Below, in pieces: positions 33,712-42,725 of a stretch of DNA of 64,000 bases. A program made the translations under genes and the position numbers. Source of the DNA: Marivita sp. (GTDB taxonomy: Bacteria > Pseudomonadota > Alphaproteobacteria > Rhodobacterales > Rhodobacteraceae); the NCBI RefSeq assembly GCF_020055635.1, contig NZ_JAIPUT010000001.1, positions 1 to 64,000 of the forward strand, given 5' to 3'. The first letter of the stretch is position 1, and the number at the start of each line of letters is the position of its first letter. The notes under the pieces were generated by a model. The model was not told the origin of the DNA, did no database searches, and worked only from the letters and a program-made list of their open reading frames with translations.

Positions 33712-34710
33712 ATGGCACAGCCCGCATCACTCGCCGAGGTCTGGAGAGGCCCGTTTCACGAAAGCCATCACCTTGGCCATGCCGTGATCTGCGATGGCGC
33801 CGGGCAGATTCTGTCGGCCTGGGGCGACCCGGACGCGGTGGTGCTGCCGCGCAGTTCGTCTAAGATGATCCAGGCCTTGCCGTTGCTGACCTCGGGCGCG
33901 GCCGATGCGCGTGGTCTGAGCACGGAACAGCTTGCCCTGGCCTGTGCGTCTCACCAGGGCGCGCCGGTTCATGTGGCGCGGGTCAATGCCTGGCTGTCCG
34001 ATCTTGGTCTGGACGATGCCGCGCTGCGCTGCGGACCGCAGGTGTCCCGCGATACCGATCTCAAGCTCGAGATGATCCGCGCGCACGACGCGCCCTGCCG
34101 TGTGCACAACAATTGCTCGGGCAAACATGCCGGGTTCCTGACGCTGGCGCAGCACCTGGGCGCGGGGCCCGACTATGTGGATCCCGAGCACCCTGTCCAG
34201 CTTGCCTGCCTTGATGCGTTCGAGACGGTCACGGACCAGCCCAGCCCGGGCTTCGGCATAGATGGCTGCTCGGCGCCGAATTTCGCCTCGACCATGCACG
34301 GGATGGCCCGCGCGATGGGCTGGTTCGCCACGGCGGGGCAACGGTCCGACAGCCTGAGCACAGCGGCCGCGCGTCTGGTCGAGGCGATGCATCGCCATCC
34401 CGAGCTTGTCGCCGGAGAGGGGCGCGCCTGCACCCGACTGATGCGCGCGGCAAAGGAACCGGTGGCGCTCAAGACCGGTGCCGAAGGCTATTTCATCGCC
34501 ATCCTGCCGATGCGGGGTCTTGGCATTGCGCTCAAGGCGGCCGACGGGGCGACGCGGGCCGCCGAATGCGCGATCACGGCGCTTCTGGTGCGGCTCGACG
34601 TGCTGGACGCGGCGAACCCGGAGGTGACAGCCTTCCTGCGCCCCACGATCCGCAACTGGGACGGGCTGGCCACGGGCGAGATCAGGCCCGCGCCGGGGCT
34701 TCTGGTGTGA
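33712..34710 (+). CDS. asparaginase (asparaginase II / rhizobial type)
   Basis: This 332-residue protein belongs to the AnsA-like asparaginase II family, unrelated in sequence to the E. coli enzymes. Recognisable are 'RSSSKMIQALPLL' (two Ser-Lys tandems of the active site), 'CASHQGAPVHV', 'NNCSGKHAGFLTLA' and 'GIDGCSAPNF'. In the Rhizobium etli relative the Ser-Lys tandems and Cys/Lys zinc ligands are essential. It hydrolyses L-asparagine to aspartate and ammonia. GGAGGG precedes ATG 33712. Its 3' end overlaps the convergent serB by 29 bases. Confidence 0.92.
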   Translation: MAQPASLAEVWRGPFHESHHLGHAVICDGAGQILSAWGDPDAVVLPRSSSKMIQALPLLTSGAADARGLSTEQLALACASHQGAPVHVARVNAWLSDLGLDDAALRCGPQVSRDTDLKLEMIRAHDAPCRVHNNCSGKHAGFLTLAQHLGAGPDYVDPEHPVQLACLDAFETVTDQPSPGFGIDGCSAPNFASTMHGMARAMGWFATAGQRSDSLSTAAARLVEAMHRHPELVAGEGRACTRLMRAAKEPVALKTGAEGYFIAILPMRGLGIALKAADGATRAAECAITALLVRLDVLDAANPEVTAFLRPTIRNWDGLATGEIRPAPGLLV

Positions 34711-35572
34711 CAAAGCTGTCGCGGCTGTAGCCTTGCAGGAACAGCAGCGCCGTCAGGTCGCAGTGATTGATCCGCAGCTTCGCCTGTGCCTGAACGCTGG
34801 GCTTGGCGTGCAGGGCGACGCCGGCCCCGGCCAGTTCGAGCATGCCCAGATCGTTGGCGCCGTCCCCGACCGCCAGAACCTCGTCGGGTGACAGGCCCAG
34901 CCGCGCCGTGATCTCCCGAAGTGCGGCGACCTTGGCATCGCGCCCGAGGATCGGACGCGCGACATCGCCGGTCAACAGGGCCTCTTGCACGATCAAAGTA
35001 TTGGCGCGGTTCTCGTCGAAACCGAGGGTCTCGGCCACCCGGACGGTGAAGGCGGTAAAGCCGCCGGAGACCAGCGCGGTATAGGCGCCCTGCGCCTTCA
35101 TCGTCGCCAGCAGCACCGCCCCGCCCGGCATCGGGGTGATACGGCTGTCCAGCACCTCGGCGATCACGCTGTCCGGCAGACCTTTCAGCAATCCGACCCG
35201 CTCCAGCAGCGCCGCTTCGAAATCCAGCTCACCGTTCATCGCGCGGGCGGTGATGTCGCGCACCTGGTCCCCGACACCTGCAACCTCGGCCAGTTCGTCG
35301 ATGCATTCCTGCCGGATCATGGTGCTGTCCATGTCGGCCAGCAGCATCTTCCTGCGCCGCCCCTCGGTGCGCTGAATCACCAGGTCGACCCCCTGGTCCT
35401 GCAACGCGCCCCAGCTGGCCTCTGCGGTGTCCGGAACACAGCTCATCTCGAACTCCGCCGCCTCGTCCGGCGACAACCAGACAAGGTCCCCGCCGCCCCA
35501 GGCGTTGCGAAGCGCCTCGGCCAGCGCCGGATCGAGCGCGCCGGAAGGCGCGATGAGAGTGGCGGTGTACAT
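34682..35572 (-). CDS. serB: phosphoserine phosphatase
   Basis: This 296-residue HAD phosphatase has motif I 'LADMDSTMI' (Asp80 nucleophile, Asp82), motif II Ser in 'LVSGGFTAF', the conserved Lys in 'GRDAKVAAL' and motif III 'AVGDGANDLGML'. The first 70 residues form the regulatory ACT-like extension found in proteobacterial SerB. It makes serine from phosphoserine. The AAAGGAG ribosome site fixes ATG 35572. It is divergent from serC and serA, so the three serine-synthesis genes are clustered. Its stop lies inside the convergent asparaginase gene. Confidence 0.95.
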   Translation of the reverse strand: MYTATLIAPSGALDPALAEALRNAWGGGDLVWLSPDEAAEFEMSCVPDTAEASWGALQDQGVDLVIQRTEGRRRKMLLADMDSTMIRQECIDELAEVAGVGDQVRDITARAMNGELDFEAALLERVGLLKGLPDSVIAEVLDSRITPMPGGAVLLATMKAQGAYTALVSGGFTAFTVRVAETLGFDENRANTLIVQEALLTGDVARPILGRDAKVAALREITARLGLSPDEVLAVGDGANDLGMLELAGAGVALHAKPSVQAQAKLRINHCDLTALLFLQGYSRDSFVTPEAPARA

Positions 35573-35651
35573 GGCATGCTCCTTTGATCCGTCGCGCCGA
35601 TGTACCCATGGCATCGCGAAAACGCCAGATCGCTCAAGAGCGCAACCCCAT

Positions 35652-35673
35652 CTTCTTCTCTTTCCAAATATGC
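35652..35673 (-). repeat. dispersed extragenic repeat copy C
   Basis: On the minus strand GCATATTTGG followed by AAAGAGAAGAAG, identical over 22 bases to copies B and E. It lies in the serB-serC divergent spacer, about 80 bases upstream of serB, after a GC-rich stretch (GCCTCCGGCGGGC). Confidence 0.72.
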
Positions 35674-35789
35674 CCGCCGGAGGCTCCCGCACCTGTCAGA
35701 GGGCACGACGCCGCCAAAGTTTCCGATCCGCATCATCCGCCGCTGCCGGTTCCGCAAATGCGTCACCTTGGCCGCATTTTCCGACTTGC

Positions 35790-35869
35790 GTGGTGCGGGA
35801 GACCCGCATAAACGCGGCGTTGGGACACCCCTCCCCAACGAGGGGCGCTTATCTGGAAGGGTAGCATAA
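35790..35869 (+). promoter_or_regulatory. serC leader RNA (serC motif)
   Basis: The leader has hairpin TGCGGG-AGA-CCCGCA (35794-35808) and then hairpin CGTTGGG...CCCAACG (35818-35824 with 35834-35840), followed by a short run to the serC ATG. This is the layout and position of the alphaproteobacterial serC motif, a conserved 5' element of unknown ligand found only ahead of serC. The assignment is by recollection of the motif, not by a covariance search. Confidence 0.7.
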
Positions 35870-37051
35870 ATGGCTATTTCAAAACCGGCGTCGCACGGCA
35901 ACGTGCGCAAACCCACCACGCGGCCTGCCAATCCGCGGTTCTCCTCCGGCCCCTGTGCCAAACCCCCCGGTTTCAAACTGGACAACCTTTCCGACGCGCC
36001 GCTGGGCCGGTCGCACCGTGCGGCTGTCGGCAAGGCCAAGCTCAAGGCCGCGATCGAAGAGACGCGTGACCTGTTGGGCGTGCCTGCGGATTACAGGATC
36101 GGCATCGTGCCGGCCTCCGACACCGGTGCGGTGGAAATGGCGATGTGGTCGATGCTGGGCGCGCGCAAGGCCACCATGGTGGCGTGGGAATCCTTTGGCG
36201 CGGGCTGGGTCACGGATGTGGTCAAGCAGCTCAAGATCGACGCCGAGGTCAAGACCGCGGAATACGGGCAGATCGTCGACATGGCATCCGTCGATTACGA
36301 CACCGATGTCGTCTTCACGTGGAACGGCACCACGTCCGGTGTGCGGATGCCGAACGGCGACGCGATCCCGGCGGACCGCGACGGGCTGACGATCTGCGAC
36401 GCCACGTCGGCGGCGTTCGCGCAGGACCTGCCCTGGGACAAGCTTGATGTGACCACGTTCAGCTGGCAGAAGGTCCTGGGCGGTGAAGCGGCGCACGGGA
36501 TGCTAATCCTGTCGCCCCGCGCGGTCGAACGACTTGAGACCTACACGCCGGCATGGCCGCTGCCGAAGGTTTTCCGCCTGACCAAGGGCGGCAAGCTGAT
36601 CGAGGGCATCTTTGTCGGCGAGACGATCAACACGCCGTCGATGCTCGCGGTCGAGGACTATCTCCAGGCGCTGGACTGGGCGCGCTCGGTTGGCGGGCTG
36701 AAGGGCCTGATGGCCCGGGCCGATGCCAATGCGCAGGCGATCTTCGCGTTCTGCGAGGGCAATGACTGGATTGCCAACCTTGCCGACGACCCTGCAACGA
36801 GGTCGAACACCTCGGTCTGCCTCAAGTTCACCGACGACCGGATCAGCGATGGCGCGGTCTTCGCCAAGGCGGTGGCCAAACGGCTCGAGTCCGAAGGTGT
36901 CGCCCTGGATATCGGTGCCTATCGGGACGCGCCCGCCGGGTTGCGGATCTGGTGCGGCGGCACGGTCGAAACCTCGGATATCGAGGCGATGCTGCCGTGG
37001 CTCGACTGGGCGTTTCATGCCGAGATCGAGGCGCTGGCCCAAGCGGCCTGA
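35870..37051 (+). CDS. serC: phosphoserine aminotransferase
   Basis: This 393-residue PLP enzyme is of the alphaproteobacterial SerC type, with '[17 protein letters not shown]' at the N-terminus and the PLP lysine Lys201 in '[10 protein letters not shown]'. It converts 3-phosphohydroxypyruvate and glutamate to phosphoserine. serA, the preceding step, follows 94 bases downstream, and serB, the next step, is divergent. A folded leader RNA precedes the gene and GGAAGGGTAGC supplies the ribosome site. Confidence 0.96.
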   Translation: MAISKPASHGNVRKPTTRPANPRFSSGPCAKPPGFKLDNLSDAPLGRSHRAAVGKAKLKAAIEETRDLLGVPADYRIGIVPASDTGAVEMAMWSMLGARKATMVAWESFGAGWVTDVVKQLKIDAEVKTAEYGQIVDMASVDYDTDVVFTWNGTTSGVRMPNGDAIPADRDGLTICDATSAAFAQDLPWDKLDVTTFSWQKVLGGEAAHGMLILSPRAVERLETYTPAWPLPKVFRLTKGGKLIEGIFVGETINTPSMLAVEDYLQALDWARSVGGLKGLMARADANAQAIFAFCEGNDWIANLADDPATRSNTSVCLKFTDDRISDGAVFAKAVAKRLESEGVALDIGAYRDAPAGLRIWCGGTVETSDIEAMLPWLDWAFHAEIEALAQAA

Positions 37052-37103
37052 TCCAGCTTTTCGGGTGCGTGGAACCGCGCGCCCTCTCCGTTTCAAAATG
37101 TAG

Positions 37104-37123
37104 GGTGTGTGCTTGCACGCACC
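37104..37123 (+). repeat. hairpin in the serC-serA spacer
   Basis: GGTGTGTGC (37104-37112) and GCACGCACC (37115-37123) pair over nine positions with one G-U. It ends 22 bases before the serA start and is not followed by a U tract. It may affect serA translation or mRNA stability. Confidence 0.45.
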
Positions 37124-37145
37124 GACCCATCAAAGGACCACATAT

Positions 37146-38741
37146 ATGGCCCCCCGTGTACTCATCTCCGACAAACTTTCCGATGCGGCCGTCCAGATTT
37201 TCAAGGATCGCGGCATCGACGTGGATTTCCAGCCCGATCTGGGCAAGGACAAGGACAAGCTGGCCGAAGTGATCGGCCAGTATGACGGCCTTGCGATCCG
37301 CTCGGCCACCAAGGTGACGCCGACGATCCTCGAAAACGCGACCAGCCTCAAGGTGATCGGCCGCGCCGGGATCGGCACCGACAATATCGACAAGGACGCG
37401 GCCTCCAAGAAAGGCGTGATCGTCATGAACACGCCCTTCGGCAACATGATCACCACGGCCGAGCATGCCATCGCGATGATGTTCGCCGTCGCGCGGCAAA
37501 TCCCCGAGGCGTCGGCGTCGACGCATGCAGGCAAGTGGGAAAAGTCCAGGTTCATGGGGGTCGAACTGACCGGAAAGACCCTGGGCGTGATCGGTGCCGG
37601 CAATATCGGCGGCATCGTCTGTGACCGGGCACGCGGTCTCAAGATGAAAGTGGTGGCCTACGACCCCTTCCTCAGTGAAGAGAAAGCGTCGAAGATGCAG
37701 GTCGAGAAGGTCGAGCTTGACGACCTGCTCAAGCGCGCGGATTTCATCACGCTGCACGTGCCCCTTACGGACCAGACGCGCAATATCCTGTCGGCCGAAA
37801 ACCTCGCCAAGACGAAGAAGGGCGTGCGGATCATCAACTGCGCCCGCGGCGGTCTGGTGGACGAGGCGGCTTTGGCCGAGATGCTGAAATCCGGCCATGT
37901 CGCCGGGGCGGCCTTTGACGTGTTCGCCGAAGAACCCGCGACCGACAACCCGCTGTTCAACCTGCCCAACGTGGTCTGCACGCCGCATCTTGGCGCGGCC
38001 ACAACCGAAGCGCAGGAAAACGTGGCGCTCCAGGTGGCGGAGCAGATGGCCAATTACCTGCTGACGGGCGCTGTCGAAAACGCGCTCAACATGCCGTCGG
38101 TGACGGCCGAAGAGGCCAAGATCATGGGCCCGTGGATCAAGCTGGCCGACCATCTGGGCAGCTTTATCGGCCAGATGACGGATGAACCGATCAAGGCGAT
38201 CAACATCCTTTATGACGGCTCGGTCTCCGAGATGAACCTCGAGGCGCTGAACTGTTCGGCGATCGCCGGGATCATGAAGCGGGTCAACCCGGATGTGAAC
38301 ATGGTCAGCGCGCCACTCATCGCCAAGGACCGCGGGGTCAAGATCTCGACCACCAACCAGGCGAAGTCGGGGGCGTTCGAGGGCTACATCAAGGTGACCG
38401 TCGTGACCGACAAGCGCGAGCGGTCGATCGCAGGGACTGTGTTCAGCGACGGCAAGCCGCGTTTCATCCAGATCAAGGGCATCAATATCGACGCCGAGAT
38501 CGGCGCGCACATGGTCTATACCACCAACGAGGACGTGCCGGGCATCATCGGCACATTGGGCATGACCATGGGGGAAAACGGCGTCAACATCGCGAACTTC
38601 ACGCTTGGCCGCTCTACGGTGAAGGGCGAGGCGATTGCCCTGCTTTACGTGGATGAACCGGTTCCTGCGAACGTGGTGCAGAAACTGGAAAGCACCGGCA
38701 TGTTCGGCCAGGTCAAACCGCTGCAGTTTGATGTTGCCTGA
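37146..38741 (+). CDS. serA: D-3-phosphoglycerate dehydrogenase
   Basis: This 531-residue enzyme is of the long SerA type: catalytic and NAD-binding domains in the first 310 residues ('LGVIGAGNIGGIVCDRARG', 'INCARGGLVDEAAL', 'TPHLGAATTEAQ'), then an intervening ASB domain and a C-terminal ACT domain ('MVYTTNEDVPGIIGTLG'). It oxidises 3-phosphoglycerate, the committed step of serine synthesis, and ACT domains commonly bind serine for feedback control. AAAGGA precedes ATG 37146. It probably shares a transcript with serC and is followed by a terminator. Confidence 0.97.
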   Translation: MAPRVLISDKLSDAAVQIFKDRGIDVDFQPDLGKDKDKLAEVIGQYDGLAIRSATKVTPTILENATSLKVIGRAGIGTDNIDKDAASKKGVIVMNTPFGNMITTAEHAIAMMFAVARQIPEASASTHAGKWEKSRFMGVELTGKTLGVIGAGNIGGIVCDRARGLKMKVVAYDPFLSEEKASKMQVEKVELDDLLKRADFITLHVPLTDQTRNILSAENLAKTKKGVRIINCARGGLVDEAALAEMLKSGHVAGAAFDVFAEEPATDNPLFNLPNVVCTPHLGAATTEAQENVALQVAEQMANYLLTGAVENALNMPSVTAEEAKIMGPWIKLADHLGSFIGQMTDEPIKAINILYDGSVSEMNLEALNCSAIAGIMKRVNPDVNMVSAPLIAKDRGVKISTTNQAKSGAFEGYIKVTVVTDKRERSIAGTVFSDGKPRFIQIKGINIDAEIGAHMVYTTNEDVPGIIGTLGMTMGENGVNIANFTLGRSTVKGEAIALLYVDEPVPANVVQKLESTGMFGQVKPLQFDVA

Positions 38742-38763
38742 CGATTTGTTAAACTAGGTTATC

Positions 38764-38790
38764 AAGGGCGGCCCAGCGCCGCCCTTTTCA
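38764..38790 (+). terminator. rho-independent terminator of serC-serA
   Basis: AAGGGCGGC (38764-38772) and GCCGCCCTT (38778-38786) form a 9-base-pair stem with a 5-base loop, then TTCATTT. Confidence 0.9.
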
Positions 38791-38833
38791 TTTGGGCCAT
38801 CCTGCAACGGGATGCACTTCCAGAGGGCTTGCC

Positions 38834-39574
38834 ATGACTCCGGTCTATGCCATCGGCGACATTCACGGTCATTCCGCGAAACTGGACGACGCGCTCGGGC
38901 TTGTCGAACAGGACGGCGGTCCGGATGCGCGCATCGTCTTCGTGGGCGATTACGTCGATCGCGGCGAGGACAGTCGCGGTGTGATCGACCGGCTTGTCAC
39001 CGGCCTTGCCGAGGGGCGCAACTGGACCTGTCTGAAGGGCAACCACGACCGCCTGTTCGAGCGGTTCCTGGCCAAGCCGGAACCGCAACACGACCCACAT
39101 CTGCTGGTGGGGTATCACTGGCTGCACGATGCGCTTGGCGGAAAAAGCACTGTCGAATCCTATGGCGTGACGGTGCCCGAGCGTATTCGCCAGTATGATC
39201 TTGCCGCGCAGGTCCATGACGCGGTGCCTGCCGAACACCAGGCCTTCCTGCAATCGCTGCATTTGAAGTACCAGATCGGGTCGCTGTGTTTCGTGCATGC
39301 CGGGGTTCGGCCCGGTGTGCCGCTTGACGATCAGGTCGAGAACGACCTGCTCTGGATCCGGCAGGAATTTCTCGAGGACGACACGGATCACGGCGCGCTG
39401 GTGATCCATGGTCACACCCCGGTGGAGTATCCCGAACTCCATGGCAACCGACTCGCCATCGACACCGGCGCGGCCTACGGGCGCACGCTTGTGCCTGTGG
39501 TGATCGACGACGAGGGCGTTTTTGCCCTGACGCCACAGGGGCGACAGCGTCTGGAGCGACAGGGTCAGCCCTAG
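38834..39574 (+). CDS. PrpA-like metallophosphoesterase (serine/threonine or diadenosine-tetraphosphate phosphatase type)
   Basis: This 246-residue calcineurin-fold protein shows the metal motifs in order: 'YAIGDIHGH' (DxH), 'VFVGDYVDRGEDS' (GDxxDRG), 'LKGNHDR' (GNHD), 'FVHAG' and 'VIHGHTP' (GHTP). The set is that of bacterial PPP-type phosphatases such as PrpA/PrpB and of Ap4A hydrolases. The substrate cannot be told from motifs. ATG 38834 starts the domain directly. Its stop codon shares CTAG with the stop of the convergent cydB. Confidence 0.9.
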   Translation: MTPVYAIGDIHGHSAKLDDALGLVEQDGGPDARIVFVGDYVDRGEDSRGVIDRLVTGLAEGRNWTCLKGNHDRLFERFLAKPEPQHDPHLLVGYHWLHDALGGKSTVESYGVTVPERIRQYDLAAQVHDAVPAEHQAFLQSLHLKYQIGSLCFVHAGVRPGVPLDDQVENDLLWIRQEFLEDDTDHGALVIHGHTPVEYPELHGNRLAIDTGAAYGRTLVPVVIDDEGVFALTPQGRQRLERQGQP

Positions 39575-40581
39575 TCGTAGCTCAGCGTCGTCGCCTTGCC
39601 CCGGAAGATGGTGTAGGCCAGCGCGGTGTAGCCCAGGATCATCGGCAGCACGAACAGCGTTCCGATCAGGATGATGAACAGGCTTTCCGGTGCGCTTGCG
39701 GCCTCGTAGATGGTGATCCGGTCCGGTACGATGAACGGATAGAACGAATATGCCATCCCGAAAAAGCCCAGCACGAAGAGAACGATGGTGGCTGCAAAGG
39801 GGAACCATGCCCAGCTGTCATCGCGGGTTGGCAAGCGGCGCAGCGCCAGCCACAGAAGCACGATCAAGGCACCCGACATCAGCGGCAAGGGCAAGAGCAG
39901 GAAAAACTCCGGCATCGAGAACCATTTGTCGAAGATGCGCGGGCTGACCAGCGGGGAGGCAACAGAGATTGCGCCAAGACCCAGCACGACGCCCCAGATG
40001 CCGCCTTTCGACCAGGCGACCGCCTTGCGCTGCAACGCGCCTTCGGTCTTCAGGATCAGCCATGTGGCTCCGATAAAGGAATAGGCGACAGTCAGGAACA
40101 CCGCGGTGACCGCGGAAAAGGCGAGTGTAAACGCAGTGACTTCAAGACCCATGATATACATGCCCAGCATGTAACCCTGGCTGAGCGAGGTCATCATCGA
40201 CCCGACATAGAACGCCCGGTCCCAGGATGTCTTGTGATGCGCGGGTGCCTTGACGCGAAACTCGAACGAGACACCACGCAGGATCAGGCCGACCAGCATC
40301 ACGGCAACCGGCAGGTAGAGCGCGGTCAGGATGGTGCCATGCGCGGTGGGAAAGGCCACCAGCAGGATGCCGATGGCCAGCACCAGCCATGTCTCGTTGG
40401 CATCCCAGAACGGCCCGATGGAGGCGATCATGCGATCCTTTTCGTCCTTTTCGGCAAAGGGGAACAGGACGCCGACACCCAGATCGAACCCGTCCAGCAC
40501 CACGTAAATCAGGATGGACGCGCCCAGCAGCGCTGCAAAGGCGAGGGGCAGCCAGACGGCCGGGTCTCCGAACAGGGTCAT
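39571..40581 (-). CDS. cydB: cytochrome bd-type quinol oxidase subunit II (CioB)
   Basis: This 336-residue membrane protein has eight to nine helices with the CydB landmarks 'LDGFDLGVGVLFPF', 'DANETWLVLAIGILLVAFP' and 'RGVSFEFR'. It forms the second subunit of a quinol oxidase that reduces oxygen to water without pumping protons. ATG 40581 starts four bases after the cydA stop, so the two are one operon. The length and the short partner CydA suggest the CIO (cyanide-insensitive) branch. No cydX could be found after the stop: the convergent phosphatase gene begins there. Confidence 0.95.
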   Translation of the reverse strand: MTLFGDPAVWLPLAFAALLGASILIYVVLDGFDLGVGVLFPFAEKDEKDRMIASIGPFWDANETWLVLAIGILLVAFPTAHGTILTALYLPVAVMLVGLILRGVSFEFRVKAPAHHKTSWDRAFYVGSMMTSLSQGYMLGMYIMGLEVTAFTLAFSAVTAVFLTVAYSFIGATWLILKTEGALQRKAVAWSKGGIWGVVLGLGAISVASPLVSPRIFDKWFSMPEFFLLLPLPLMSGALIVLLWLALRRLPTRDDSWAWFPFAATIVLFVLGFFGMAYSFYPFIVPDRITIYEAASAPESLFIILIGTLFVLPMILGYTALAYTIFRGKATTLSYD

Positions 40582-40585
40582 GACG

Positions 40586-41971
40586 TCACTCCGCTGCGAC
40601 AGGAACTTGGGCCGCCGGGGCCACGGGAATGCGCGGGCCGATCGGTTCGCCCTTGGCGGCCTTGCGGGCGAGGTAGAAGAGCACGCTGACATAGGCCGTC
40701 AGCAGCACCGCGTAGATGGCGAGGTAGACAATGAGCGTCGAGGCGACCATCGGCGCGGGCACATCTGCGACCGCCGCTTCGGTCGTCAGCACGCCCTGCA
40801 CCAGCCACGGCTGACGACCGATCTCGGTGGTGTACCAGCCCGCGAGCGTGGCGACCCAGCCCGAGAACGCCATCGGCACCATCGCCCACAAGAGCGGCTT
40901 GGGCAGGCCCTCGACCCCGCGTCGCTTGCGCGCCATGAAGAACACGGCAGTCCAGCTGAGCAGCAGCATCGCCATGCCGGTCGCCACCATGATGCGGAAG
41001 CTGAAGAACACCGGGGCGACGGGCGGATGCTGCACCGTGCCGTCTTCGGTGACAAAGTCATTCAGTCCCGGCACAACCCCGTCGGCCGAGTGCTTGAGGA
41101 TCAGGGATGCGCCGTTCGCGATGGCGATCTCGAAATCGTTGGAACGGGTTTCCTCATTCGGGATAGCGAACAGGACCAGCGGCACGTTCGGGCCGGTGTC
41201 CCAGTTGCCCTCCATCGCGGCCACCTTTTGCGGCTGATGCTCAAGCGTGTTGAGCCCGTGGAAATCGCCGGCCAGGATTTGCAGCGGGATCAGCACCGCA
41301 CCGATGGTCATGCCGGTTTTCAAGGTCGCGCGCACCCCGTTCGACCGGTCTCCGATCAGCCAGCGGAAGGCGCTCAGACCCGCCAGCAGGAAGGCCACGG
41401 TCAGACCGGATGCCAGCAGCATGTGCACAAGCCGGTAGGGCATGGACGGATTGAAGATGATCGCCCACCAATCGGTGGCAAAGGCCACGCCGTCGCGCAT
41501 CTCGAACCCGGCAGGCGTGTGCATCCAGCTGTTCAGCACCAGGATCCAGAAGGCCGACATCGTGGTGCCGAACGCCACAAGGAAGGTCGACAGCGTGTGC
41601 AACCAGCTTGGCACCCTCGACATCCCGAAAAGCATGATCCCGAGGAACACCGCTTCGAGGAAGAACGCGGTCATCACCTCGTAGGCCAGAAGGGGCCCCG
41701 CGATGTTGCCGACGCTTTCCATGAAGCCCGGCCAGTTGGTGCCGAACTGGAACGACATGGTGATGCCCGACACCACACCCATCGCAAAGCTGAGGGCAAA
41801 GACCTTGACCCAGAACCGATACGCTTCGAGCCATCGCTGCCCCCCTGTCTGGCTGAAGCGGAGCTTGAAGAAGAGCAGCACCCATCCCAGGGCAATCGTG
41901 ATGGTCGGAAAAAGGATGTGAAACGAAATATTCGCACCGAATTGAATGCGAGAGAGGATCAGCGTGTCCAT
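40586..41971 (-). CDS. cydA: cytochrome bd-type quinol oxidase subunit I (CioA)
   Basis: This 461-residue subunit begins MDTLILSRIQFGANISFHIL, where His18 corresponds to the high-spin haem ligand. It also has 'GWVATLAGWYTTEIGRQPW' and 'MSFQFGTNW'. The quinol-binding Q loop between 'DFHGLNTLEHQPQKVAAMEG' and the next helix is short, which separates CIO-type from E. coli CydA (522 residues). The enzyme is a high-affinity, usually cyanide-tolerant terminal oxidase in the cytoplasmic membrane. It is the first gene of the operon. I see no exact FNR site upstream. Confidence 0.95.
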   Translation of the reverse strand: MDTLILSRIQFGANISFHILFPTITIALGWVLLFFKLRFSQTGGQRWLEAYRFWVKVFALSFAMGVVSGITMSFQFGTNWPGFMESVGNIAGPLLAYEVMTAFFLEAVFLGIMLFGMSRVPSWLHTLSTFLVAFGTTMSAFWILVLNSWMHTPAGFEMRDGVAFATDWWAIIFNPSMPYRLVHMLLASGLTVAFLLAGLSAFRWLIGDRSNGVRATLKTGMTIGAVLIPLQILAGDFHGLNTLEHQPQKVAAMEGNWDTGPNVPLVLFAIPNEETRSNDFEIAIANGASLILKHSADGVVPGLNDFVTEDGTVQHPPVAPVFFSFRIMVATGMAMLLLSWTAVFFMARKRRGVEGLPKPLLWAMVPMAFSGWVATLAGWYTTEIGRQPWLVQGVLTTEAAVADVPAPMVASTLIVYLAIYAVLLTAYVSVLFYLARKAAKGEPIGPRIPVAPAAQVPVAAE

Positions 41972-42271
41972 GTTGAATCATTCCCCGAAAGGCAACCATT
42001 TCTGTCAGGAAATCAGATAGGCCGCGCGGCCAGGTTTCCCCTGTGCTGCGACAGCATTGCGCACCCGCAAGAGGGAACCCTCTGTTTTCAAGACTCGATT
42101 TCCGGAAATGTCGGAGATTCTCGGGGATTTGCGCGAAAGTGCCAGGTTCAGGGGCGTTTTCGTGCCGATTGGTGCGATGCTTGCCGAATTTCGGGCCAAT
42201 TGACCTTTGGTCAGGTGCTAATCTCAACATACCGGCGCCGAGACCGGGAAAAGGTCCAAAAGGGGGACAGC
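41972..42271. other. 300-base divergent intergenic region between cydA and the universal stress gene
   Basis: No gene is evident. A dyad TTGAC-CTTTG-GTCAG lies near 42200, about 70 bases before the stress gene. It resembles an FNR/Crp half-site pair but its spacing is one base off the FNR consensus. TTTC-TGTCAG-GAAA occurs near cydA (about 42000). Confidence 0.4.
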
Positions 42272-42706
42272 ATGTCTGAGAAATTTGTCGTTGGTTATGA
42301 CGGCAGCGATGTGGCGAAGCGCGCGCTCGACTTCGCGGTGTCGCGGGCGAAGGCCCAGGGCGGCAGCATTCTTATCGTCCATGTGCTTGAATGGTCGCCA
42401 TATTCGTTCCTGACGCCGCAGGAGCTCGAGGAACGGCATGCGCGCCGGACCGAGGAACTGGAGCGAGCGGAGAAAGCCCTGATGTCGCCGCTCAAGTCCA
42501 CGATCGCCGCCGCCGGTGTTCCGGTCGAAACCCAGATCAAGTACGGCCACGTGGCCAAGACGCTGTGCGATATCGCCAAGAAGGAAGGCGCCACGCAGAT
42601 GGTGATCGGACGCGATGGCGACGGTGGGCTGTCGAGCCGGGTGTTCGGGTCGGTCGCCGGATCTCTGGTCCAGGTGGCCCCGGTGCCGTGTACAATCGTT
42701 CCATAA
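42272..42706 (+). CDS. universal stress protein (UspA family)
   Basis: This 144-residue protein has the Usp fold: 'FVVGYDGSDVAKRALDFAV' at the N-terminus and the ATP-binding C-terminal motif 'MVIGRDGDGGLSSRVFGSVAGSLVQVAPVPCTIV' (given here as its two parts, GRDGDGGLSSRVFGS and VAPVPCTIV). The G-2x-G-9x-G(S/T) pattern indicates an ATP-binding type. It is cytoplasmic. It lies 19 bases before a sodium/alanine symporter gene and may share its transcript. AAAAGGGGGA provides a strong ribosome site. The divergent neighbour is the CIO oxidase, a common setting for stress genes. Confidence 0.93.
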   Translation: MSEKFVVGYDGSDVAKRALDFAVSRAKAQGGSILIVHVLEWSPYSFLTPQELEERHARRTEELERAEKALMSPLKSTIAAAGVPVETQIKYGHVAKTLCDIAKKEGATQMVIGRDGDGGLSSRVFGSVAGSLVQVAPVPCTIVP

Positions 42707-42725
42707 CCGCAAAGGACTTTCAGAG

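Noticed and set aside
42199-42214. FNR-like dyad TTGAC-CTTTG-GTCAG between cydA and the stress gene
   Set aside because: The spacing is one base too long for the FNR site TTGAT-N4-ATCAA and the half-sites each deviate, so I do not call it.
40514-42271. Upstream extension of the universal stress gene frame through cydA and cydB
   Set aside because: The first 586 codons are antisense to cydAB. The real protein starts at 42272 after AAAAGGGGGA.
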